From Capsaspora owczarzaki ATCC 30864 (taxonomy: Eukaryota; Opisthokonta; Filasterea), in assembly GCF_000151315.2 (NCBI RefSeq), contig NW_011887302.1, forward strand, positions 372,001 through 436,000: a stretch of 64,000 bases of DNA, given 5' to 3'. The notes under the pieces were generated by a model, which ran no database searches, had not been told where the DNA came from, and was given only the letters and a program-made list of their open reading frames with translations. A program made the translations under genes and the position numbers. This document shows, in pieces, positions 1 through 9,783 of this stretch. Each line of letters opens with the position of its first letter. The stretch's first letter is position 1.

Positions 1-47
1 TTGGATTGGCAACAACAAACTATCTAAATCGACTGTACAGAGCGTTG

Positions 48-1986
48 TCAACAAAGCGGGGTCCAAAGCGGAAACGCAAACAACTGATCATTGGAAGCAA
101 CAATCAGCACAGCGTGGGCTTGTGAAAACCACACCTGAGTGACCAAGCCGTGAGGGACGGACAAAACGGCAATGATTGATCCCGCTTGAAAGTCGTACAC
201 ATGAACAAATGCGCCAGATACGACGCAAAGAAACGGCGGACAGCATCGAACGATCGAGATTGGGTGCTTGTGCCGAATAACGAGTCGGGGTGTGAGGGAT
301 GGGAGGCGATAAACAACCACCAAGTTGTCTGGAAACCGGACGGCCATTTCATCCTCGAAAAAGTCGACATAGCCGATAGGTGACCCGAGATATGCTGCGT
401 GTATAAGCTCTGTACTCGCCGGATACGCCGGCCAAAACCGCACGACGCCATCTTTCGCCACCGTCACGCAAATGCAGCTCGAGTCGACCGTCGTCGTTGG
501 CCAGTGTTCTGGACGATTGTTGCGATGGAGCATTGCGGGCGTGGTGCCAAGATCGACACCATGTTGCACGAAAGGCAGTGGCGGCTCGTTGTCTTCATCG
601 AGTTTCGTGTCGGGCAAAGTCTGACGACTCTGTTGTTGTTGTCGCGCTAGCTGAAGTTCTGTCAGAGCATCTGAGCCTAGCTGCAGCAGTCGAATACCAA
701 GCAAGACTGGCTGGCGATAAATTCCTGCACAAGTTTGGCCGGTTTTCAAGTTCCAGAAGAACACATTCCCAAGGTGAGCAGCGGTGGCCATCAAGCCATG
801 CTTGGGCGAAAGATCAAAGGCAATCACTGCCGACGTGTGACCACGGTATAGAGCAGCAACGACACCAGACTCCAGCGAGACTGAACTGATTGTTGCGTCA
901 AACGATGCCACGTAAACGTGTTGATTCTTTGGGTCGGTGTGCAGGCAGCTCACAGTGCTAGAGCTGATTCTAGAGATCATGGACAAAGAATTCAAGTCCC
1001 ATACGCGCACCGATCTGTCCTGCGAGCCTGCAAATTCAAGGGTGAGTGAGCGAGAGAATGAACGGGTTTGTCACTAAAAAAAAAACCTCAAGCAGGGAAC
1101 TCACCAGTCACAAAGCGATCTTGGCCAAGAGCCTCGATGGAAAGTATTCGAAGCTCGTGCCCACCGAATCGGATGAAGCGCTTTTGTGCGTGGTCAACAC
1201 CATACCATTCCTGCGCTTTGCGAAAGCAGCCGTGCCATGTTCGATGCGCCAGAATGAACGCACGGCGACTCGCCGCTCGACAGATGCCATCCCGTGCTGT
1301 TTGCTCTTTATCGACTTCCTCGAGCATGCGTGCTTGGGCGTGAACAAGCGCCTGCGCGGGTTGGCTCAGTCCGTCGATGGCTCCGGTTTCTTGCGTTTCG
1401 AGCTTGAGAAGCTCTTGAATGTAGCCAGTAAATGCAAAATCCTTGCAAAAGCTTCGCCAGAGTCGATCGGCTCCCAAGATGAACGCTCGCCAACTGCGGC
1501 ACACGAGCGAAGCCGAAGCGAGCGACGTCAAATCCAAGTGTGCGAAAACCAGCTCGGCCAACTCGTACGGCAGGTAACTAACAAAATCCAATCTGCAGGT
1601 TGTTTTTCAAGTTGTGCTTGTGTTAGTATGATCAGACGTAAATCTGGGACCTTGGGGGTGCAACAAACGGCAACGATTCGTGTCTGTCAAAGTACTTTTT
1701 CGAGTGCATCATCCCCGTCAACATCGCCAAAAGCGTACCTTGATTCGACAATCACAATGTTTGACAACTCGAACAGCGTCCTTGGCGTGCATACTGCGAG
1801 TAGCTGACGAAGGTAGTCCAATTGCTGCCTGGCATCCAACCTTGCGAATTGGCCAATGTGGCGGGCAGCGTCGTCCATCCCGAGCGGCTGCTGTCCGATG
1901 ACTGCCGCGCCCAGCAGCGGAATGGAGCTCCGCGCTTGTGCTGGAGTCCCAGGAGTGCTCTGCCCTGACGCGGACGGCTCGACCAT
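48..1986 (-). CDS. F-box and WD40-repeat protein (SCF substrate receptor type)
   Basis: Three exons, 1739-1986, 1105-1592 and 48-1027, join in phase (1,716 nt, 571 aa). Exon 1 gives a low-complexity start and a short helical stretch (about residues 50-82) resembling the dimerisation/linker region before the F-box in FBXW7 or Met30 proteins. The F-box starts at about residue 86 (FVSYLPYELAELVF, then SLVCRSWR). Exon 3 opens with SQDRSVRVWDL and holds degenerate WD40 repeats to the end. In this family the F-box binds Skp1 of an SCF ubiquitin ligase and the propeller binds the substrate. The exon 2 donor is GTGAGT and both acceptors end in CAG. The start at 1986 is the first Met of the first exon; a further upstream exon cannot be excluded. 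The substrate is unknown and I could not assign an ortholog. The gene is head-to-head with UFC1, 217 bp apart. Confidence 0.85.
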
Positions 1987-2203
1987 GGCAAGCCAAAGAA
2001 CAACGCACGCCGTCTAGAAAACTCTGAAACTGGCTCAAAATTTGTAGGACTAGCTGGCCGGATTAGAAACTGGTATCGTTGTGATTTAGTGATGAGACTG
2101 TGATCATCACCAATTCCAACGGATACTTGAAAATCTGAGCCAATTTCCCATCATCCTAACATAAACAGGTCATTCTTCATTTGACTGTAGATCATCATCA
2201 CCC

Positions 2204-3319
2204 ATGGTGGACGACGCGACGAAGAGCACGCTTGCGAAAATCCCGCTGCTCAAGACGCGCGCTGGGCCACGCGACGGCGACGCGTGGATTCTGCGACTGA
2301 AGGAAGAGTACGCGGCGCTGATCAAGTACGTGCAGAACAACAAGGAGGCCGACAACGACTGGTTCCGCCTCGAGTCGAACAAGGACGGCACTCGGTAAGA
2401 AAAGCAGCAGGGGCGACTTTTGGGGGAGCTCAGCTCGGCTCAGCTCAGCTCGGTTCGGCAGCTCAGAACGACTGCATTGAGGCAGAGGTTGAGAAATGCT
2501 GACAGTGTGGAGTGGAGACGCGGGAGAGCCATGGCGAGGCTCAATGCTCAAATGTGAACCGTATCAAAACCTCCGCTTGGGCTAACTGTCAATGCACCTT
2601 GTTTCGTTGTCTCTGTTAGGTGGTTTGGAAAGTGCTGGTTTGTGCACGATCTGCTCAAGTACGAGTTTGACGTCGAGTTTGACGTAAGTGGAAGCGATTG
2701 GTTTTGGTATAGCAGCTATCAATCCCGAGCTCATGAAGGCCGGGTCCCGTGTCTGTGTGTATGTGTCTGTGCATGTAGATTCCCGTAACATACCCTGAGA
2801 CGGCCCCAGAGCTGGCATTGCCCGAGTTGGACGGCAAGACGGCCAAGATGTACCGGTAAAGCTTTCATTTGACTCATTTCTGATGCCTCCACGAGTCTGG
2901 TTCCATTTCATGTTTGGAGAGATTTGTCTCTAGTTTCTTTGTGTGAATCGGAGAGCAATCTGCTGAATGCCGATTCCCTTGTGCTCACAATTTTCATTTT
3001 TCGTGCTGCACAGTGAGGGAAAGATCTGCTTGACCGACCATTTCAAGCCGCTCTGGGCGAGAAACGTACCCCGTTTCGGCATTGCACATGCACTGGCTCT
3101 TGGCGTGAGTGTGACCGACGGCAGGATGAAGGGGAGGGGGTTTGTCTGTGTTTTCTGTAGGCTCAAAAACTGATCCTTGTTTTGTTGTTTTGTTTTTGTT
3201 CTGCATCTCAGCTCGGTCCTTGGCTTGCCGTCGAAATTCCCGACCTCGTCGAGAAGAAGTTGATTGTGTATAACGAGCCGAAGGCATCCAGCTCTGCCGC
3301 CAGCGGGTCCGGTCAATGA
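2204..3319 (+). CDS. UFC1: UFM1-conjugating enzyme (E2)
   Basis: Five exons, 2204-2394, 2620-2683, 2779-2855, 3014-3104 and 3212-3319, give 176 aa. I recognise UFC1 almost end to end: [12 protein letters not shown], the [16 protein letters not shown] block, [31 protein letters not shown], and the active-site segment [16 protein letters not shown] with Cys116, the same number as in human UFC1. It accepts UFM1 from UBA5 and passes it on with the UFL1 ligase, acting mainly at the ER on ribosomes. The C-terminal few residues (Ser/Ala/Gly) are not conserved. All introns are short with GT..AG ends. It is convergent with the DUF72 gene. Confidence 0.97.
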
Positions 3320-3600
3320 AATCGAGTTCCAGTCAAAAACAAAGCATCGTCCAGTTGGTGTGTTTGATTTGATTGCTTGCTGGTGTATTGATACAAAACA
3401 ACAAACATCAATGATACAAATCAACCCTGAGAACTGACTATTAACATTGCATTTTTTGCCATGACACTCGCTGATCTACGAATCAACCATCCTTGATTTG
3501 ATCCCCATTTTGGTTTTTTTGGGGGCGGTTCTTTATCGAGAGAGCAAAAATAGCAGAAAGGTGCCTGAACACTTGAAGAGTCGTGGACACGCAGAACCCT

Positions 3601-5347
3601 TCAAGAAGCGCTCCGGAAGAAGGAAGAAATGGCCTTCTGGCCTTTCATTGGGGATGCGGCTGCCTTGCCAGATTTGACTGACGCATGGCTCGATGGAGCT
3701 GATGGCTTTGCTGCAGCTGGTGCAGCTGGTGCTGTTGTTGTTGCTGCTGGAGCTGGCGCAGAGTCCAGCTTGACACGCTTCACATCCGCGACAGGCGACG
3801 AGATAATCTCAATCGAATCATCGTCGTTCGGCGGTGCCGCGTCAGTCGGAAGAGCGGCAGCCTCGACCGTACTCACGTTATCGCTGTCATCCTGCTCAGA
3901 TTCATTGTGCGAGCGCTTGACACCTTGGGAGGGAACTTGTGAACGAGGCACAGCAGCGTCAGGCTTGGCGCTGCTGCTGCTGCTGCTGCCAGCTTGCGAT
4001 TTTCCAAACATGGACATCAGCGTACCGCGGTCGGCAGAGCGTTCTGACTTCCAGTTGTACACCAGATCTGGAACAAGCTCGGTGAGGCGTTTGGCGTTTG
4101 TCATTGACTGGTTTTCGTAGTTTGTGTTCCACAAAAAGTAGATTGGTCCAGTGGCTTGCTCGTGGAGGTGCTTGACACGCTGGGCCCAGCGTTGGAGCTC
4201 GCCAGGACCAAGCAAACGGTCGGTGCCTTCTCGTCGATGAATGCGGACATAAATCAGACTTGGCACGGGAACGTGCAGGCCGAGCGACACCCGTCCAGGG
4301 CGATCTGGTTCGGTGATGGGTGGATTTGCAGTGCTCGAGCCAGCACCAGAAGGCTGCACGGACGAGGTTGCTGCTGTTGCTCCTGCTGCGCTGCTGCTGG
4401 GGCCGCTGGAACCTTCAGAGCTCCACGGCGGCCGAGCCACAGCGCCAACAGGCGCCAGCTCGGACTCCAGCTCGTCCACAAGAATCAATGGCAGGTCGTT
4501 GGCCTTCATAAAGTCCATTGTATCCTGGACCTGCTCTGCCGCAAACCACGCACGGGAGCGAAACTCGAACGCGAGCTTGTATTTCGGATCGAGGCGCGAG
4601 CGGATGTCGAGCAACTGCCGCTTACTCTCCGCCGACGGGTGGAAATTTGTTCGAAATTGAAAGACGATGACGCCTGTTGTTGAGGGGTTGGGGGCGTAGG
4701 GGGGGTGGGGTGAGCTATGCAGCTGGTCAACTCAATCTGCTCGAAAATTGAACAGACAAAACTCACCCAGCTTGCCAGCATCGTGCGCCGGCTTCAGACA
4801 AGTGTTCCAGTGCTCCCAAAGCAGGGACATTTGCATGTCGGACAGATCGGTGCGCGAGACTGTTTCGCGACGCTTGAGGTGATCGGAGAGGGTTTCTTTG
4901 ACCAGGTAGGGCAGCGCGTTGGGCGGGCAGCTGGACAGGGCGAAGATCTGGAAGGCCTTAAAGTGGATGAGAAAGCCCTTGGGAACAGCATCGACCCATG
5001 CCTTGACCTTGGCCTCGCTCGGGATGGCGTAGTTGGACGAGTCGACCTCGACGCAGGGAAACGTCGAAGCGTAGAAGGCGAGTCGGTCGCGGTCTGTCTT
5101 GACGTTGCCCGGGTAGAACTTGTGGCATCGCACGAGCTGGCGTTTTGTTTGTCGAGCAAATGAAGGAGGGGAAGGGCAAGCGGGCGAGGGGCGGGAAGGG
5201 CAAGCGGAAGGCAAAGTCAAAAAGTTGCACGCAAAAGCACACTCAAACCCCAACCTCGATGATACGCACCGATTCGTCCGTCCACGAGCATGTTCCAAAG
5301 TGCAGCAACCCTGCCGTTGACGACGCCGATGACACACTTCCAGCCAT
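3601..5347 (-). CDS. DUF72 (YecE-like) TIM-barrel protein with C-terminal PIP-box
   Basis: Three exons, 5270-5347, 4767-5136 and 3601-4673, join in phase to 506 aa. The N-terminal part is a DUF72 domain: HFGTCSWTDES, then RCHKFYPGNV, RLAFYASTFPCVEVDSS, and after the second intron GVIVFQFRTNFHPS and FEFRSRAWF. DUF72/YecE proteins are predicted TIM barrels of unknown biochemical role. The barrel is interrupted by a Ser/Ala/Pro-rich insert after about residue 220; core motifs resume at YVRIHRREG and IYFLWNTNYENQSMTNAKRL. A long disordered Ser/Ala/Pro tail follows. It ends in KGQKAISSFFRSAS, where QKAISSFF fits the PCNA-interacting (PIP) consensus Qxx[ILM]xx[FY][FY]. That suggests a nuclear DNA replication or repair setting, which is inference. 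The gene is 150 bp from the divergent gene at 5498. Confidence 0.88.
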
Positions 5348-5497
5348 GATCGACCAAAAACACAAAAAAAACAACCCAAAAGAAAGTGTGTTTCAAAAAA
5401 AAAGTTCTTGTTCTGTTTCACAAACGAAAACAGAAATGAAAAGTGAAACAGAATCCTAATCTGAAAGTTCAGTGTTCATATTCAAACACACCACTCG

Positions 5498-6053
5498 ATG
5501 TTGATCAAAATCTCAGTCCTTCTTTTTTTGATCGCTTTTGTGGCGCGTTTTTGTGATGCAAGTCAACCGAGCACAAGCAGACTTTTTGATGAAGTCGACA
5601 ATTTCCTAACTTTTAACCGCCTCGTTATCTTTCTCCTGTTTCTCTCTCAGGCAATACTCGCTCCAAGAGTCAGAGATTATCAAATCCTTGTTCAACGTTG
5701 GAACTCTGGTGACCGAAAAGGCCAATCCGTCCTTGATTTTGGACGAGCTCCGTGGCACCATGAACCTCGTTCGAGATCTTGCAGACAGGCAGCTTCCGCA
5801 GCTTCCTAGAGATGACCTCCTCGTGCGATTGCTCCACACAAAGTTCCCTCCAACGCGTGATGAGGTGTCTCGGTACTGCACGGCGTACACACAGCTGCAG
5901 CGCGACTGTTACACCGGGAAGGTTGCTCGTTGTGCGCTCGAATCGCTCGAAGAGTACCACTGGACGATTGCCGTTCCTGAGTTCGACAAGTTCGAGGCCG
6001 AGGACTGTGCAAACAGAGTTGAGGACTCTGCGGGTCCAGTTTTCCATCCGTAA
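5498..6053 (+). CDS. Small cysteine-containing protein, possibly secreted (exon model uncertain)
   Basis: The second half is an open frame from about 5652 to 6053. It starts just after a pyrimidine-rich stretch ending in CAG and encodes about 133 aa, including QESEIIKSLFNVGTLVTEK, DELRGTMNLVRDLADRQLP and four cysteines in YCTAYTQLQRDCYTGKVARC and AEDC. Upstream at 5498 an ATG opens a convincing signal peptide (MLIKISVLLFLIAFVARFCDA). I could not find a canonical donor that joins the two in the right phase, so the first exon or its boundary may be wrong. No known family is recognised. Composition is helical and charged, with no membrane segment after the leader. Confidence 0.45.
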
Positions 6054-6341
6054 TGCCGCCTTCTGCTCAAGAGGTTTACTTTTGTGGCATTTGCGCGGCG
6101 ACAGGTCGCCTGGAGAGCATGCCCCGATGCGCAGTCGGGTTTACTTTTCACTCGAGGCGCGCCGGTTTAGCAGCCTCGGCCACGTCTTTTGGCAGCTTTT
6201 TGGAGCAATTTCTTCGATGGTGGCACTCGCGCCAAGGCAAACCCGCAGTCGACGTGGTTGGCTCCACGGCGAACAACAAGGGGCTTTTCGTTGGATTGTC
6301 TCAATACATGGCAGCGTTTCTTTGTTGGATTGCCTCTTGCT

Positions 6342-6405
6342 CCACCTTCGGTTTGGTGTTTATTGTAGGATTTCCACCTTCGGTTTGGTGTTTATTGTAG
6401 GATTT
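6342..6405. repeat. Two perfect tandem copies of a 32-bp unit
   Basis: The unit begins CCACCTTCGGTTTGGTG and occurs at 6342-6373 and again at 6374-6405. It is non-coding and lies downstream of the small gene ending at 6053. Confidence 0.9.
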
Positions 6406-6786
6406 CAAAACATGGGAGCGTTTTCTTTGTTGGACGGCATTTTCTCCGTTGTTTGCTCTCTGATCACCAACCGCCCCCTCGCCCCCAGATTGACATTTGA
6501 TATGAACATTTATATCCAGTTTTGATCATGCTTCTGCACACTTCGATATATCGTAATTTGTTAGGGGTGGATTACTCGTGTGCTGTGAAGCAAGGTGTTT
6601 CGAACTGGGCAACGGTCTTCCCTCAACTCTTCACGATATTCATCAGTGGACGAAACTTTCGCATTCATTTTATCGTTTCAATAGTGAATCCAGGTTCAGT
6701 TAGGGGTAAGGTTGAAGCACACGGTCAAACCTTTCTCGTCTTTTCACACAAAATCCAAAGCCTGTCAATTTTTCCCGTCACTGTTG

Positions 6787-6947
6787 CTCACCGACTATGA
6801 AACACGAAAATGCTCGACACGGATTTACAAAGTAAAAACAAATGGGTCGCTTCTGGATTGACTGACAGTTTTAGCAGATAGGTCGCTTTGGGATTGACTG
6901 CCAGTCTTTTGTTTGTTTAGCTGTGTTGATTTCAAAGATCTTCCAAA
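6787..6947 (+). repeat. Upstream/leader duplicon, copy 1
   Basis: This stretch begins CTCACCGACTATGAAACACG and ends just before the ATG at 6948. It shares blocks with 9661-9783 and 12046-12125: ATGAAACACGAAAATGC, TGGATTGACTGACAG or close variants, TTTTGTTTGTTTAGCTG, and AGATCTTCCAAA. It probably carries the promoter and 5' leader of this gene family, copied together with the gene. Confidence 0.75.
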
Positions 6948-9622
6948 ATGCTGTATCAGTATATGAATCAGAAACAGCGCGAGTTGTATGATCAAGTCAA
7001 GAATGCGAGTGAAGGGCTCAGGTAAGAGAAAAGCCCGAGTTGATTTGGAACACAGTGTTGACTGTGCTGACGAGAATGGAGGGAACAGTCTGAGTGGGAA
7101 ACAGATTGGCGATGCTGAAGCGCAGGCGATTGCTGAGGCACTCAAAGTGAACAAGACACTGCACAAGCTCAAGTAAGTCACTTCACTTGGACTGATGCAT
7201 GTGAATGTTCTTCACTGTGCTCACTGATGGAGGAGATGGACAGTTTGGACCGCAATCAGATTGGCGCTGCTGGAGCACAAGCGATTGTCCAAGTGAACAC
7301 GGCGGTGACTAAGCTCATGTAAGTCATCTCACTTCTAGTGATGCATGTGAATTGGTGATTCAGCTGAGGGAAAGTCCGGGTGCTCACTGATGGAGGGGAC
7401 AGGCTGAACCAGAATCGGATTGGCGGTGCTGGAGCGCACGCCATTGCTGAGGCACTCAAGGTGAACACGACGCTGACTTGGCTCGAGTAAGGCATCTCAC
7501 TCTTGCTGGTGCATGAAAGTGGGCGATTCAGAAGAGCGCCCATTGATGGAGGGGATGGAAAGTCTGTGGGTGAATCAGATTGGCGATGCTGGAGCATGGG
7601 CGATTGCTGAAGCACTCAAGGTGAACACGACGCTGACTTGGCTCGGGTAAGGCATATCACTTTGACTGATGCGTATGCAAGTGGGCGATTCAGAAGAGTG
7701 CTCACCGATGGATGGGGTGGACAGTCTGCACGCCAATCAGGTTGGCGAGGCTGGAGCAGGGGCGATTGCTGAAGCACTTAAGGTGAACACGACGCTGACT
7801 TCTCTCGGGTAAGGCATATCACTTTGACTGATGCGTATGCGAGTGGGCGATTCAGAAGAGTGCTCACCGATGGAGGGATGGACAGTCTGAACAAGAATCA
7901 GATTGGCGATGTTGGAGCAGGGGCGATTGCTGAGGCACTCAAAGTGAACAAGACGCTGATTAGGCTCGGGTAAGGCATATCACTTTGACTGATGCGTATG
8001 CAAGTGGGTGTTTCAGAAGAGTGCTCACCGATGGATGGGGTGGACAGTCTGCACGCCAATCAGGTTGGCGAGGCTGGAGCAGGGGCGATTGCTGAAGCAC
8101 TTAAGGGGAACACGACGCTGACTTCTCTCGGGTAAGGCATATCACTTTGACTGATGCATGAGAGTGGGTGTTTCAGAAGAGTGCTCATTGATGGATGGGC
8201 AGATTGGAGTTCAATCAGATTGGCGATGCCGGAGCGTGCGCGATTGCTGCAGCACTCAAAGTGAACAAGACGTTAACTGCTCTCTTGTGAGTAATCTTAC
8301 GAGTACTTGTACTGATACATGAAAGTGGGCGATTTAGCAAAGACATGCAGTGCTCACTGATGAAGGGGACGGACAGTTTGAATTCGAATCAGATTGGCGA
8401 TGCTGGAGCGCAGGCGATTGCTGATGCACTCAAAGTGAACACGACGATGACTGGGCTCTAGTAAGACACCGCACTTCCCTGATGCATGTGAGTGGGTGAA
8501 CCCGTAGAGGGCGTGAAGATTGCTCACTGGACGGACAGTTTGGAGAGGAATCAGATTGGCGGCGCTGGATCGCAGGCCTTTGCTGAGGCACTCAGAGTGA
8601 ACAAGACGCTGATTAAGCTCAGGTAAGGCAGCTCGCTTTGACTGCTGCATGAGCGTGAGTGATTCCGTAGAGGGCGTGAAGAGTGCTCACTGATGGATGG
8701 GCAGATTGGAGTTCAATCAGATTGGCGATGCCGGAGCGTGCGCGATTGCTGAGGCACTCAAAGTGAACAAGACGGTGATGCTACTCGAGTAAGTTACTGT
8801 GCGCGCGTTGCTTGTCTCGCGCATTGAGCCTGGGTCATTGCTACGTTGTCATCCTGCTCACCCAATGTTTTGACAGTCTGACGTCTAATTGCATTGGCAA
8901 TCTTGGTTCTCAAGCGATCGATGAGGCACGCAAAGGCAACTGCGGATGTGAGGTTGAGTAAGTTTGATCTTGCCAATCACAGATGTTGATGCTTAGACAA
9001 TGTTCCTCCCACCGATGGAGTGGTCACTGACTGATCATGCCTCGCTTGCTCGTTTCACAGCCTCCGCGATCAGATCAACCCTCTTGCATTCTCCTTGCTT
9101 CCTCGATTGGCAACTGCTGAAAGTCTTCACAACGTATTTCACTTGCTGACCAGCGGGCTGGCGCTGGAGGATCAACCCACATCTCTACCAGCACTACCAA
9201 ACGAGATTGCCGAGCTCATTATGGACGAAGCGCACTACTGGCAAGGCGTGCAGCAAACCAAGCGATCGGAGTTTGATGATGAGTTCCCCGCGTATCTTAT
9301 TCTGAAAGTCACACTGCCTCAATGCGTCAATGGGAATTCAATCCGTATAAAAGCAATTCAAGTGCTTCGTGACACGAGAAACCGTTCCGACAGTATCGAT
9401 GGCAGCGGCTTTGATTTGATTGTTCGCGATGAACAAGCTGCTGTTCGATTTGAATTCTCAGCAAAACCGACTTTTGTCGATTCGAGCCTCGACCTTGTGA
9501 CAATCCTGCCAGCCAATCATCCTGTCATCCGACAAATGCGCGCGGGTTGGCAGGTTCAAGTTCGAGCCAGCAAGTCTTCTCGAGATGTGGTGTTGGAATC
9601 TCTTTATGTTGGTTATGTCTAA
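6948..9622 (+). CDS. NLR/RI-type LRR protein with an F-box-like C-terminal domain
   Basis: Fourteen exons join in frame to 543 aa: leader 6948-7021; LRR exons 7089-7172, 7244-7318, 7403-7486, 7563-7646, 7725-7808, 7886-7969, 8048-8131, 8203-8286, 8377-8460, 8539-8622, 8705-8788 and 8877-8957; last exon 9061-9622. Each LRR exon is 84 nt (two are 75 and 81), phase 2 at both ends, and encodes one 28-residue ribonuclease-inhibitor-type repeat of the form xLxxNQIGDAGAxAIAEALKVNxTLTxL. The short leader (MLYQYMNQKQRELYDQVKNA) is helical. The last exon encodes an F-box-like helix pair, LPALPNEIAELIMDEAHYWQ, then a beta-rich domain of about 110 residues (LILKVTLPQCVNG to VLESLYVGYV) that I do not recognise. 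Function is unknown; the architecture suggests recognition by LRRs and a Skp1-type contact. A tandem paralog follows at 9784. Confidence 0.85.
7647..8159 (+). repeat. Recent duplication of an LRR exon plus flanking introns
   Basis: Positions 7647-7836 and 7970-8159 are nearly identical (offset 323 bp, only a handful of differences by eye), covering an intron, a whole LRR exon and the start of the next intron. The two LRR exons, 7725-7808 and 8048-8131, differ at one noticed base. Confidence 0.8.
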
Positions 9623-9660
9623 CAATCAATGCATGTCCATTTCACCACCCTTCGCTTTCA

Positions 9661-9783
9661 CTCACCCACGATGAGACGCGAAAATACCGAGCATGGATCT
9701 GCAAAATAAAACAGCGAGTTGCTTTTGGATTGACAGGCAGTCTTTTGTTTGTTTAGCTGGGCTGAATTCGAAGATCTTGCAAA
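9661..9783 (+). repeat. Upstream/leader duplicon, copy 2
   Basis: Begins CTCACCCACGATGAGACGCG and ends at the ATG at 9784. It matches copy 1 (6787-6947) in order and spacing, including TTTTGTTTGTTTAGCTGGG and AGATCTTGCAAA just before the start codon. Confidence 0.75.

Larger units (their letters stand above)
6054..6947. other. Intergenic region before the LRR cluster
   Basis: No coding region is supported here. It contains a 32-bp tandem duplication (6342-6405) and, from about 6787, a segment repeated upstream of the second LRR gene and of the kinase remnant. Confidence 0.6.

Noticed and set aside
5779-6525. 248-codon plus-strand frame overlapping the small gene at 5498-6053
   Set aside because: It is out of frame with the better supported Cys-containing frame and becomes repetitive and hydrophobic at the 32-bp tandem repeat.
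7000-8800. CRISPR-like array of regularly spaced repeats
   Set aside because: Spacing of about 150-170 bp comes from LRR exons and related introns; the repeats are coding, diverged and eukaryotic.
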